From Ascarosepion bandense (Eukaryota; Mollusca; Cephalopoda; Sepiida; Sepiidae), in the NCBI GenBank assembly GCA_037127315.1, contig JBBBDQ010001941.1, forward strand, positions 21,587 to 85,586: a DNA stretch of 64,000 nt. Direction: 5' to 3'. Positions 13,053 through 27,105 of the stretch are shown piece by piece. The position numbers and the translations under genes were made by a program. The notes under the pieces are model-generated. The model saw nothing but the letters and a program-made list of their open reading frames with translations. It searched no databases and had not been told where the DNA came from. Numbering within the stretch: position 1 is the stretch's first letter; every line of letters starts with the position of its first letter.

Positions 13053-16000
13053 CGAGCAATATAAATGTGTGTACTGAAAGCCCGAAAATTGCACATTTAG
13101 TGTATTTTCATGCATAACCAAATTAATGCGGATTCTTATGTAAATTGATGTGTAGATTCATATGGTCTCATTTAAAATTGATTCTGAGCAATATAAATGA
13201 GTGTACTGAAAGCCGGAAAATTGCGCATTTAGTGTATTTTCATGCATATCAAGATTAATGCGGATTCTTATGTAAATTGATGTGTAGATTCATATGGTCT
13301 CATTTAAAATTGATTCTGAGCAATATAAATGAGTGTACTGAAAGCCGGAAAATTGCGCATTTAGTGTATTTTCATGCATATCAAGATTAATGCTGATTCT
13401 TATGTAAATTGATGTGTAGAATCATACGGTCTCATTTAAAATTGATTCTGAGCAATATAAATGTGTGTACTGAAAGCCCGAAAATTCGCATTTAGTGTAT
13501 TTTCATGCATATCAAGATTAATGCTGATTCTTATGTAAATTGATGTGTAGAATCATATCGTCTCATTTAAAATTGATTCCGAGCAATATAAATGAGTGTA
13601 CTGAAAGCCCGAAAATTGCGCATTTAGTGTATTTTCATGCATATCAAGATTAATGCTGATTCTTATGTAAATTGATGTGTAGAATCATACGGTTTCATTT
13701 AAGATTGATTCTGAGCAATCTAAATGAGTGTACTGAAAGCCCGAAAATTGCGCATTTAGTGTATTTTCATGCATATCAAGATTAATGCTGATTCTTATGT
13801 AAATTGATGTGTAGAATCATACGGTCTCATTTAAAATTGATTTTTAGCAATATAAATGAGTGTACTGAAAACCCGAAAATTGCGCATTTAGTGTATTTTC
13901 AGGCATATCAAGATTACTGCTGATTCTTATGTAAATTGATGTGTAGAATCATATGGATTCAATTAAAATTGATTCTGAGCAATATAAATGAGTGTACTGA
14001 AAGCCCGAAAATTGCGCATTTAGTGTATTTTCATGCACATCAAGATTAATGCTGATTCTTACGTAAATTGATGTGTAGAATCGTATGGTCTCGTTTAAAA
14101 TTGATTCTGATCAATATACATGAGTGTACTGCAAGACCAAACACTGCGCATTTAGTGTATTTTCATGCATATCAAGATTAATGCTGATTCATATGTAAAT
14201 TGATGTGTAGAATCATACGGTCTCATTTAAAATTGATTCTGAGCAATATAAATGAGTGTACTGAAAGCCCGAAAATTACTCATTTAGTGTATTTTCATGC
14301 ATATCAAGATTAATGCTGATTCTTATGTAAATTGATGTGTAGAATCACATGGTTTCATTTCAAATTGATTCTGAGCAATATAAATGAGTGTACTGAAAGC
14401 CCGAAAATTGCGCATTTAGTGTATTTTCATGCATATCAAGATTAATGCTGATTCTTATGTAAATTGATGTGTAGAATCATATCGTCTCATTTAAAATTGA
14501 TTCCGAGCAATATAAATGAGTGTACTGAAAGCCCGAAAATTGCGCATTTAGTGTATTTTCATGCATGTCAAGATTAATGCTGATTCTTATGTAAATTGAT
14601 ATGTAGAATCATATGGTTTCATTTAAAATTGATTCTGAGCAATATAAATGTGTGTACTGAAAGCCCGAAAATTGCACATTTAGTGTATTTTCATGCATAT
14701 CAAGATTAATGCGGGTTCATATGTAAATTGATGTGTAGATTCATATGGTCTCATTTAAAATTGATTCTGAGCAATATAAATGAGTGTACTGAAAGCCGGA
14801 AAATTGCGCATTTAGTGTATTTTCATGCATATCAAAATTAATGCTGATTCTTATGTAAATTGATGTGTAGAATCATACGGTCTCATTTAAAATTGATTCT
14901 GAGCAATATAAATGTGTGTACTGAAAGCCCGAAAATTGCGCATTTAGTGTATTTTCATGCATATCAAGATTAATGCTGATTCTTATGTAAATTGATGTGT
15001 AGAATCATATCGTCTCATTTAAAATTGATTCCGAGCAATATAAAAGAGTGTACTGAAAGCCCGAAAATTGCGCATTTAGTGTATTTTCATGCATATCAAG
15101 ATTAATGCTGATTCTTATATAAATTGATGTGTAGAATCATATGGTCTCATTTAAAATTGATTCTGATCCATATAAATGAGTTTACGGAAAGTCCAAATCT
15201 GCGCATTTAGTGTATTTTCATGCATATCAAGATTAATGCTGATTCTTATGTAAATTGATGTGTAGAATCACATGGTTTCATTTCAAATTGATTCTGAGCA
15301 ATATAAATGAGTGTACTGAAAGCCCGAAAATTGCGCATTTAGTGTATTTTCATGCATATCAAGATTAATGCTGATTCTTATGTAAATTGATGTGTAGAAT
15401 AATATGGTTTCATTTAAAATTGATTCTGAGCAATATAAATGAGTGTACTGAAAGCCCGAAAATTGCGCATTTAGTGTATTTTCATGCATGTCAAGATTAA
15501 TGCTGATTCTTATGTAAATTGATATGTAGAATCATATGGTTTCATTTAAAATTGATTCTGAGCAATATAAATGTGTGTACTGAAAGCCCGAAAATTGCAC
15601 ATTTAGTGTATTTTCATGCATATCAAGATTAATGCGGATTCTTATGTAAATTGATGTGTAGATTCATATGGTCTCATTTAAAATTGATTCTGAGCAATAT
15701 AAATGAGTGTACTGAAAGCCGGAAAATTGCGCATTTAGTGTATTTTCATGCATATCAAGATTAATGCTGATTCTTATGTAAATTGATGTGTAGAATCATA
15801 CGGTCTCATTTAAAATTGATTCTGAGCAATATAAATGTGTGTACTGAAAGCCCGAAAATTGCGCATTTAGTGTATTTTCATGCATATCAAGATTAATGCT
15901 GATTCTTATGTAAATTGATGTGTAGAATCATGTCGTCTCATTTAAAATTGATTCCGAGCAATATAAATGAGTGTACTGAAAGCCCGAAAATTGCGCATTT

Positions 16001-16881
16001 AGTGTATTTTCATGCATATCAAGATTAATGCTGATTCTTATGTAAATTGATGTGTAGAATCATACGGTTTCATTTAAGATTGATTCTGAGCAATCTAAAT
16101 GAGTGTACTGAAAGCCCGAAATTTGCGCATTTAGTGTATTTTCATGCATATCAAGATTAATGCTGATTCTTATGTAAATTGATGTGTAGAATCATACGGT
16201 CTCATTTAAAATTGATTTTTAGCAATATAAATGAGTGTACTGAAAGCCCGAAAATTGCGCATTTAGTGTATTTTCAGGCATATCAAGATTAATGCTGATT
16301 CTTATGTAAATTGATGTGTAGAATCATATGGATTCAATTAAAATTGATTCTGAGCAATATAAATGAGTGTACTGAAAGCCCGAAAATTGCGCATTTAGTG
16401 TATTTTCATGCATATCAAGATTAATGCTGATTCTTACGTAAATTGATGTGTAGAATCGTATGGTCTCGTTTAAAATTGATTCTGATCAATATACATGAGT
16501 GTACTGCAAGACCAAACACTGCGCATTTAGTGTATTTTCATGCATATCAAAATTAATGCTGATTCATATGTAAATTGATGTGTAGAATCATACGGTCTCA
16601 TTTAAAATTGATTCTGAACAATATAAATGAGTGTACTGAAAGCCCGAAAATTACTCATTTAGTGTATTTTCATGCATATCAAGATTAATGCTGATTCTTA
16701 TGTAAATTGATGTGTAGAATCACGTGGTTTCATTTCAAATTGATTCTGAGCAATATAAATGAGTGTACTGAAAGCCCGAAAATTGCGCATTTAGTGTATT
16801 TTCATGCATATCAAGATTAATGCTGATTCTTATGTAAATTGATGTGTAGAATCATATCGTCTCATTTAAAATTGATTCCGA
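13053..16881 (+). repeat. composite HOR block, copy 2 (about 3.8 kb)
   Basis: Same marker order as the block before it: GATTTTTAGC at 13,839 and 16,214, ATACATGAG with CTGCAAG at 14,109 and 16,484, GCGGGTTCATATG at about 14,711, GATCCATATA at 15,165, CATGTCGTC near 15,931, CACGTGG at 16,721. Offsets to copy 1 are 3958 in the first part, 3694 in the middle and 3826 in the last. These are close to 30, 28 and 29 monomers, so whole monomers were gained and lost between the copies. Confidence 0.8.
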
Positions 16882-19860
16882 GCAATATAAATGAGTGTAC
16901 TGAAAGCCCGAAAATTGCGCATTTAGTGTATTTTCATGCATATCAAGATTAATGCTAATTCTTATGTAAATTGATGTGTAGAATCATATGGTCTCATTTA
17001 AAAGTGATTCCGAGCAATATAAATGAGTGTACTGAAAACCCGAAAATTGCGCATTTAGTGTATTTTCATGCATGTCAAGATTAATGCTGATTCTTATGTA
17101 AATTGATATGTAGAATCATATGGTTTCATTTAAAATTGATTCTGAGCAATATAAATGTGTGTACTGAAAGCCCGAAAATTGCACATTTAGTGTATTTTCA
17201 TGCATATCAAGATTAATGCGGATTCATATGTAAATTGATGTGTAGATTCATATGGTCTCATTTAAAATTGATTCTGAGCAATATAAATGAGTGTACTGAA
17301 AGCCGGAAAGTTGCGCATTTAGTGTATTTTCATGCATATCAAGATTAATGCTGATTCTTATGTAAATTGATGTGTAGAATCATACGGTCTCATTTAAAAT
17401 TGATTCTGAGCAATATAAATGTGTGTACTGAAAGCCCGAAAATTGCGCATTTAGTGTATTTTCATGCATATCAAGATTAATGCTGATTCTTATGTAAATT
17501 GATGTGTAGAATCATATCGTCTCATTTAAAATTGATTCCGAGCAATATAAATGAGTGTACTGAAAGTCCGAAAATTGCGCATTTAGTGTATTTTCATGCA
17601 TATCAAGATTAATGCTGATTCTTATGTAAATTGATGTGTAGAATCATACGGTCTCATTTAAAATTGATTCTGAGCAATATAAATGTGTGTACTGAAAGCC
17701 CGAAAATTGCGCATTTAGTGTATTTTCATGCATATCAAGATTAATGCTGATTCTTATGTAAATTGATGTGTAGAATCATATGGTCTCATTTAAAATTGAT
17801 TCCGAGCAATATAAATGAGTGTACTGAAAGCCAGAAAATTGCGCATTTAGTGTATTTTCATGCATATCAAGATTAATGCTGATTCTTATGTAAATTGATG
17901 TGTAGAATCATATGGTTTCATTTAAAATTGATTCTGAGCAATATAAATGAGTGTACTGAAAGCCCGAAAATTGCGCATTTATTGTATTTTAATGCATATC
18001 AATATTAATGCTGATTCTTATGTAAATTGATGTGTAGAATCATATGGTTTCATTTAAAATTGATTCTGAGCAATATAAATGAGTGTACTGAAAGCCCGAA
18101 AATTGCGCATTTAGTGTATTTTCATGCATATCGAGATTAATGCTGATTCTTATGTAAATTGATGTGTAGAATCATATGGTCTGATTTAAAATTGATTCTG
18201 AGCAATATAAATTGAGTGTGCTGAAAGCACGAAAATTGCGCATTTAGTGTATTTTCATGCATATCAAGATTAATGCTGATTCTTATATAAATTGATGTGT
18301 AGAATCATATGGTCTCATTTAAAATTGATTCTGATCCATATAAATGAGTTTACAGAAAGTCCAAATCTGCGCATTTAGTGTATTTTCATGCATATCAAGA
18401 TTAATGCTGATTCTTATGTAAATTGATGTGTAGAATCACATGGTTTCATTTCAAATTGATTCCGAGCAATATAAATGAGTGTACTGAAAGCCCGAAAATT
18501 GCGCATTTAGTGTATTTTCATGCATATCAAGATTAATGCTGATTCTTATGTAAATTGATGTGTAGAATCATATGGTTTCATTTAAAATTGATTCTGAGCA
18601 ATATAAATGTGTGTACTGAAAGCCCGAAAATTGCACATTTAGTGTATTTTCATGCATATCAAGATTAATGCGGATTCTTATGTAAATTGATGTGTAGATT
18701 CATATGGTCTCATTTAAAATTGATTCTGAGCAATATAAATGAGTGTACTGAAAGCCGGAAAATTGCGCATTTAGTGTATTTTCATGCATATCAAGATTAA
18801 TGCTGATTCTTATGTAAATTGATGTGTAGAATCATACGGTCTCATTTAAAATTGATTCTGAGCAATATAAATGTGTGTACTGAAAGCCCGAAAATTGCGC
18901 ATTTAGTGTATTTTCAGGCATATCAAGATTAATGCTGATTCTTATGTAAATTGATGTGTAGAATCATATCGTCTCATTTAAAATTTGATTCCGAGCAATA
19001 TAAATGAGTGTACTGAAAGCCCGAAAATTGCGCATTTAGTGTATTTTCATGCATATCAAGATTAATGCTGATTCTTATGTAAATTGATGTGTAGAATCAT
19101 ACGGTTTCATTTAAGATTGATTCTGAGCAATCTAAATGAGTGTACTGAAAGCCCGAAATTTGCGCATTTAGTGTATTTTCATGCATATCAAGATTAATGC
19201 TGATTCTTATGTAAATTGATGTGTAGAATCATACGGTCTCATTTAAAATTGATTTTTAGCAATATAAATGAGTGTACTGAAAGCTCGAAAATTGCGCATT
19301 TAGTGTATTTTCAGGCATATCAAGATTAATGCTGATTCTTATGTAAATTGATGTGTAGAATCATATGGATTCAATTAAAATTGATTCTGAGCAATATAAA
19401 TGAGTGTACTGAAAGCCCGAAAATTGCGCATTTAGTGTATTTTCATGCATATCAAGATTAATGCTGATTCTTACGTAAATTGATGTGTAGAATCGTATGG
19501 TCTCGTTTAAAATTGATTCTGATCAATATACATGAGTGTACTGCAAGACCAAACACTGCGCATTTAGTGTATTTTCATGCATATCAAGATTAATGCTGAT
19601 TCATATGTAAATTGATGTGTAGAATCATACGGTCTCATTTAAAATTGATTCTGAGCAATATAAATGAGTGTACTGAAAGCCCGAAAATTACTCATTTAGT
19701 GTATTTTCAAGCATATCAAGATTAATGCTGATTCTTATGTAAATTGATGTGTAGAATCACATGGTTTCATTTCAAATTGATTCTGAGCAATATAAATGAG
19801 TGTACTGAAAGCCCGAAAATTGCGCATTTAGTGTATTTTCATGCATATCAAGATTAATGC
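16882..19860 (+). repeat. composite HOR block, rearranged partial third copy
   Basis: The second half (18.3-19.8 kb) repeats the block: GATCCATATA at 18,333, CAATCTAAATG near 19,130, GATTTTTAGC at 19,251, ATACATGAG with CTGCAAG at 19,521. The first sub-block is absent. In its place (about 17.9-18.25 kb) sits the TTTTAATGCATATCAATATT / CGAGATT / GTGCTGAAAGCACG cassette also seen in the 8-monomer HOR at 1-2112. One monomer has an extra base (AATTGAGTGTGCTG near 18,211) and another an extra T (AAAATTTGATTCC near 18,983). Confidence 0.75.
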
Positions 19861-20135
19861 TGATTCTTATGTAAATTGATGTGTAGAATCATATGGTCTC
19901 ATTTAAAATTGATTCTGAGCAATATAAATGAGTGTGCTGAAAGCACGAAAATTGCGCATTTAGTGTATTTTCATGCATATCAAGATTAATGCTGATTCTT
20001 ATGTAAATTGATGTGTAGTATCAAATGGTTTCAGTTAAAATTTATTCTGAGCAATATAAATGAGTGTACTGAAAGCTCGAAAATTGCGCATTTAGTGTAT
20101 TTTCATGCATATCAAGATTAATGCTGATTCTTATG

Positions 20136-20147
20136 CAAATCGATTTG
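20136..20147. repeat. 12-bp palindrome CAAATCGATTTG
   Basis: Same three changes as at 1001. This monomer goes on to TATAATCATACGG and is followed by an ACTCAAAGTCCG monomer. Confidence 0.9.
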
Positions 20148-23100
20148 TATAATCATACGGTCTCATTTAAATTTGATTCTGAGCAATATAAATGAGTGTA
20201 CTCAAAGTCCGAAAATTTCGCATTTAGTGTATTTTCATGCATATCAAGATTAATGTTGATTCTTATGTAAATTGATGTGTAGAATCATATGGTCTCATTT
20301 AAAATCGATTCTGATCAATATAAATGAGTGTACTGAAATATCAAAAACTGCGCATTTAGTGTATTTTCATGCATATCAAGATTAATGCTGATTCTCATGT
20401 AAATTGATGTGTAGAATCATACGGGCTCATTTAAAATTGATTCTGAGCAATATAAATGAGTGTACTGAAAGCCCGAAAATTGCGCATTTAGTGTATTTTC
20501 ATGCATATCAAGATTAATGCTGTTTCTTATGTAAATTGATGTGTAGAATCATATGGTTTCATTTCAAATTGATTCTGAGCAATATAAATGAGTGTACTGA
20601 AAGTCCGAAAATTGCGCATTTAGTGTATTTTCATGCATATCAAGATTAATGCTGATTCTTATGTAAATTGATGTGTAGAATCATATGGTCTCATTTAAAA
20701 TTGATTCTGAGCAATATAAATGAGTGTACTGAAAGCCCGAAAATTGCGCATTTAGTGTATTTTCATGCATATCAAGATTAATGCTGATTCTTATGTAAAT
20801 TGATGTGTAGAATCATATGGTCTCATTTAAATTGATTCCGAGCAATATAAATGAGTGTGCTGAAAGCCCGAAAATTGCGCATTTAGTGTATTTTCATGCA
20901 TATCAAGATTAATGCTGATTCTTATGTAAATTGATGTGTAGAATAATATGGTCTCATTTAAAATTGATTCGGAGCAATAGAAATGACTGTACTGAAAGCC
21001 CGAAAATTGCGCATTAAGCGTATTTTCATGCATATCACGATTAATGCTGATTCTTATGTAAATTGATGTGTAGAATCATACGGTCTCATTTAAAATTGAT
21101 TCTGAGCAATATAAATGAGTGTACTGAAAGCTGGAATATTGCGCATTAAATGTATTTTCATGCATATCTAGATTAATGCTGATTCTTATGTAAATTGATG
21201 TGTAGAATCATATGGTCTCATTTAAAATTGATTCTGATCAATATAAATGAGTGTACTGAAACCCCGAAAATTGCGCATTTAGTGTATTTTCATGCATGTC
21301 AAGATTAATGCTGATTCTTATGTAAACTGATGTGTAGAATCATACGGTCTCATTTCAAATTGATTCTGAGCAATATAAATGAGTGTACTGAAAGCCCGAA
21401 AATTGCGCATTTAGTGTATTTTCATGCATATCAAGATTAATGCTGATTCTTATGTAAATAGATGTGTAGAATCATATGGTCTCATTTAAAATTGATTCTG
21501 AGCAATATAAATGAGTGTACTGAAAGCCGGAAATTGCGCATATAGTGTATTTTCATGCATATCAAGATTAATGCTGATTCTTATATAAATTGATGTGTAG
21601 AATCATATGGTCTCATTTAAAATTGATTCCGAGCAATATAAATGAGTGTACTGAAAGCCCGAAATTGCGCATTTAGTGTATTTTCATGCATATCAAGATA
21701 AATGCTGATTCTTATGTAAATTGATGTGTAGAATCATACGGGCTCATTTAAAATTGATTCTGATCAATATAAATGAGTGTACTGAAAGCCCGAAAATTGC
21801 GCATTTAGTGTATTTTCATACATATCAAGATTAATGCTGTTTCTTATGTAAATTGATGTGTAGAATCATATGGTTTCATTTAAAATTGATTCTGAGCAAT
21901 ATAAATGAGTGTACTGAAAGACGGAAAATTGCGCATTTAGTGTATTTTCATGCATATCAAGATTAATGCTGATTCTTATGTAAATTGATGTGTAGAATCA
22001 TATGGTTTCATTTCAAATTGATTCTGAGCAATATAAATGAGTGTACTGAAAGACCGAAAATTGCGCATTTAGTGTATTTTCATTCATATCAAGATTAATG
22101 CTGAATCTTATGTAAATTGATGTGTAGAATCATATGGTCTCATTTAAAATTGATTCTGAGCAATATAAATGAGTGTACTGAAAGCCCGAAAATTGCGCAT
22201 TTAGTGTATTTTCATGCATATCAAGATTAATGCTGATTCTTATGTAAATTGATGTGTAGAATAACATGGTCTCATTTAAAATTGATTCTGAGCAATATAA
22301 ATGAGTGTGCTGAAAGCCCGAAAATTGCGCATTTATTGTATTTTCATGCATATCAAGATTAATGCTGATTCTTATGTAAATTGATGTGTAGAATCATATG
22401 GTCTCATTTAAAATTGATTCTAATCAAGACAAATGACTGTACTGAAAGTCCAAAAACTGCGCATTTAGTGTATTTTCATGCATATCAAGATTAATGCTGA
22501 TTCTTATGTAAATTGATATGTAGAATAATATGGTTTCAATTAAAATTGATTCTGTGCAATATAAATGAGTGTACTGAAAGCCCGAAAATTGCGCATTAAG
22601 TGTATTTTCATGCATATCAAGATTAATGCTGATTCTTATGTAAATTGATGTGTAGAATCATATGGTCTCATTTAAAATTGATTCTGAGCAATATAAATGA
22701 GTGTACTGAAAGCCGGAAAATTGCGCATTTAGTGTATTTTCATGCATATCAAGATTAATGCTGATTCTTATGTAAATTGATGTGTAGAATCATATGGTCT
22801 CATTTAAAATTGATTCTGATCAATATAAATGAGTATACTGAAATATCAAAAACTGCGCATTTAGTGTATTTTCATGCATATCAAGATTAATGCTGATTCT
22901 TATGTAAATTGATGTGTAGAATCATACGGTCTCATTTAAAATTGATACTGAGCAATATAAATGAGTGTACTGAAAGCCCGAAAATTGCGCATTTAGTGTA
23001 TTTTCATGCATATCAAGATTAATGCTGATTCTTATGTAAATTGATGTGTAGAATCATATGGTTTCATCTAAAATTGATTCTGAGCAATATAAATGAGTGT

Positions 23101-25278
23101 ACTGAAAGCCCGAAAATTGCGCATTTAGTGTATTTTCAAGCATATCAAGATTAATGCTGATTCTTATGTAAATTGATGTGTAGAATCATATGGTTTCATT
23201 TAAAATTGATTCTGAGCAACATAAATGAGTGTACTGAAAGCCCGAAAATTGCGCATTTAGTGTATTTTCATGCATATCAAGATTAATGCTGATTCTTATG
23301 TAAATTGATATGTAGAATCATATGGTCTCATTTAAAATTGATTCTGAGCAATATAAATGAGTGTGCTGAAAGCCCGAAAAATGCGCGTTAAAGTATTTTC
23401 ATGCATATCAAGATTAATGCTGATTCTTATGTAAATTCATGTGTAGAATCATATGGTCTCATTTAAAATTGATTCTGATCAATATAAATGCGTGTACTGA
23501 AAAACCAAAAACTGCGCATTTAGTGTATTTTCATGCATATCAAGATTAATGCTGATTCTTATGTAAATTGATGTGTAGAATCATATGGTCACATTTAAAA
23601 TTGATTCTGAGCAATATAAATGAGTGTACTGAAAGCCCGAAATTTGCGCATTTAGTGCATTTTCATGCATATCAAGATTAATGCTGATTCTTATGTAAAT
23701 TGATGTGTAGAATCATATGGTCTCATTTAAGATTGATTCCGAGCAATATAAATGAGTGTACTGAAAGCCCGAAAATTGCTCATTTAGTGTATTTTCATGC
23801 ATATCAAGATTAATGCTGATTCTTATGTAAATTGATGTGTAGAATCATATGGTCTCATTTAAAATTGATTCTGAGCAATATAAATGAGTGTACTGAAATA
23901 TCAAAAACTGCGCATTTAGTGCATTTTCATGCATATCAAGATTAATGCTGATCCTTATGTAAATTGATGTGTAGAATCATATGGTCTCATTTAAAATTGA
24001 TTCTGATCAATATAAATGAGTATACTGAAATATCAAAAACTGCGCATTTAGTGTAATTTCATGCATATCAAGATTATTGCTGATTCTTATGTAAATTGAA
24101 GTGTAGAATCATACGGTCTCATTTAAAATTGATGCTGAGCAATATAAATGAGTGTACTGAAAGCCCGAATATTGCGCATTTAGTGTATTTTCATGCATAT
24201 CAAGATTAATGCTGATTCTTATGTAAATTGATGTGTAGAATCATATGGTTTCATTTAAAATTGATTATGAGCAATATAAATGAGTGTACTTAAAGCCCGA
24301 AAATTGCGCATTTACTGTATTTTCAAGCATATCAAGATTAATGCTGATTCTTATGAAAATTGATGTGTAGAATCATATGGTTACATTTAAAATTGATTCT
24401 GAGCAATATAAATGAGTGTACTGAAAGCTCGAAAATTGCGCATTTAGTGTATTTTCATGCATATCAAGATTAATGCTGATTCTTATGTAAATTGTTGTGT
24501 AGAATCATATGGTCTCATTTAAAATTGATTCCGAGCAATATAAATGAGTGTACTGAAAGCCGGAAAATTGCGCATTTAGTGTATTTTCATGCATATCAAG
24601 ATTAATGCTGATTCTTATGTAAATTGATGTGTAGAATCATACGGTCTCATTTAAAATTGATTCTGAGCAATATAAATGAGTGTACTGAAAGCCCGAAAAT
24701 TGCGCATTTAGTGTATTTTCATGCATATCAAGATTAATGCTGATTCTTATGTAAATTGATGTGTAGAATCATATGGTTTCAATTAAAATTGATTCTGAGC
24801 AATATAAATGAGTGTACTGAAAGCCCGAAAATTGCGCATTTAGTGTATTTTCAGCATATCAAGATTAATGCTGATTCTTATGTAAATTGATGTGTAGAAT
24901 CATATGGTCTCATTTAAAATTGATTCTTAGCAATATAAATGAGTGTACTGAAAGCCGGAAAATTGCGCATTTAGTGTATTTTCATGCATATCAAGATTAA
25001 TGCTGATTCTTATGTAAATTGATGTGTAGAATCATATGGTCTCATTTAAAATTGATTCTGATCAATGTAAATGAGTGTACTGAAAGACCAAAAACTGCGC
25101 ATTTAGTGTATTTTCATGCATATCAAGTTTAATGCTGATTCTTATGTAAATTGATGTGTAGTATCAAATGGTTTCATTTAAAATTTATTCTGAGCAATAT
25201 AAATGAGTGTAATGAAAGCCCGAAAATTGCGCATTTAGTGTATTTTCATGCATATCAAGATTAATGCTGATTCTTATG

Positions 25279-25290
25279 CAAATCGATTTG
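25279..25290. repeat. 12-bp palindrome CAAATCGATTTG
   Basis: Same monomer context as at 20,136, including TATAATCATACGG and the following ACTCAAAGTCCG monomer. It is part of the 5.14-kb offset duplication. Confidence 0.9.
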
Positions 25291-26591
25291 TATAATCATA
25301 CGGTTTCATTTAAATTTGATTCTGAGCAATATAAATGAGTGTACTCAAAGTCCGAAAATTTCGCATTTAGTGTATTTTCATGCATATCAAGATTAATGTT
25401 GATTCTTATGTAAATTGATGTGTAGAATCATATGGTCTCATTTAAAATTGATTCTGATCAATATAAATGAGTGTACTGAAATATCACAAACTGCGCATTT
25501 AGTGTATTTTCATGCATATCAAGATTAATGCTGATTCTTATGTAAATTGATGTGTAGAATCATACGGGCTCATTTAAAATTGATTCTGAGCAATATAAAT
25601 GAGTGTACTGAAAGCCCGAAAATTGCGCATTTAGTGTATTTTCATGCATATCAAGATTAATGCTGTTTCTTATGTAAATTGATGTGTAGAATCATATGGT
25701 TTCATTTCAAATTGATTCTGAGCAATATAAATGAGTGTACTGAAAGCCCGAAAATTGCGCATTTAGTGTATTTTCATGCATATCAAGATTAATGCTGATT
25801 CTTATGTAAATAGATGTGTAGAATCATATGGTCTCATTTAAAATTGATTCTGAGCAATATAAATGAGTGTACTGAAAGCCGGAAATTGCGCATATAGTGT
25901 ATTTTCATGCATATCAAGATTAATGCTGATTCTTATATAAATTGATGTGTAGAATCATATGGTCTCATTTAAAATTGATTCCGAGCAGTATAAATGTGTG
26001 TACTGAAAGCCCGAAAATTGCGCATTTAGTGTATTTTCATGCATATCAAGATTAATGCTGATTCTTATGTAAACTGATGTGTAGAATCATACGGTCTCAT
26101 TTCAAATTGATTCTGAGCAATATAAATGAGTGTACTGAAAGCCCGAAAATTGCGCATTTAGTGTATTTTCATGCATATCAAGATTAATGCTGATTCTTAT
26201 GTAAATAGATGTGTAGAATCATATGGTCTCATTTAAAATTGACTGAGCAATATAAATGAGTGTACTGAAAGCCGGAAATTGCGCATATAGTGTATTTTCA
26301 TGCATATCAAGATTAATGCTGATTCTTATATAAATTGATGTGTAGAATCATATGGTCTCATTTAAAATTGATTCCGAGCAGTATAAATGTGTGTACTGAA
26401 AGCCCGAAATTGCGCATTTAGTGTATTTTCATGCATATCAAGATTAATGCTGATTCTTATGTAAATTGATGTGTAGAATCATGGTTTCATTCAAAATTGA
26501 TTCTGAGCAATATAAATGACTGTACTGAAAGCCCGAAAATTGCGCATTTAGTGTATTTTCATGCATATCAAGATTAATGCTGATTCTTATG

Positions 26592-26603
26592 CAAATCGAT
26601 TTG
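26592..26603. repeat. 12-bp palindrome CAAATCGATTTG
   Basis: Preceded by the GAATCATGGTTTC-shortened monomer and an ATGACTG monomer, and followed by an ACTCAAACTCCG monomer. Confidence 0.9.
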
Positions 26604-27105
26604 TAGAATCATACGGTCTCATTTAAAATTTGATTCTGAGCAATATAAATGAGTGTACTCAAACTCCGAAAATTGCGCATTTAGTGTATTTTCATGCATA
26701 TCAAAGATTAATGCTGATTCTTATGTAAATTGATGTAGAATCATATGGATTCAATTAAAATTGATTCTGAGCAATATAAATGAGTGTACTGAAAGCCCGA
26801 AAATTGCGCATTTAGTGTATTTTCATGCATATCAAGATTAATGCTGATTCTTATGTTAATTGATGTGTAGAATCGTATGGTCTCATTTAAAATTGATTCT
26901 GATCAATATAAATGAGTGTACTGAAAGACCAACCACAGCGCATTTAGTGTATTTTCATGCATATCAAGATTAATGCTGATTCTTATGTAAATTGATGTGT
27001 AGAATCACATGGTTTCATTTCAAATTGATACTGAGCAATATAAATGAGTGTACTGAAAGCCCGAAAATTGCGCATTTAGTGTATTTTCATGCATATCAAG
27101 ATTAA

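Larger units (their letters stand above)
19861..27105 (+). repeat. diverged forward satellite with local duplications
   Basis: About 55 monomers, no gene. HOR order is weaker here and 129- to 131-bp monomers are more common, for example GAAATTGCGCATATAGTG near 21,529, AATTGACTGAGC near 26,240 and GAATCATGGTTTC near 26,476. A run at about 20,000-20,600 recurs at about 25,140-25,740 with GTATCAAATGG, CAAATCGATTTG, ACTCAAAGTCCG, ACGGGCTC and GCTGTTTC in the same order (offset about 5143). A 3-monomer unit near 25,880 recurs 393 bp later. The CATTAAGCG / ATCACGATT marker at 21,010-21,050 is the match to the reversed arm. Confidence 0.78.
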
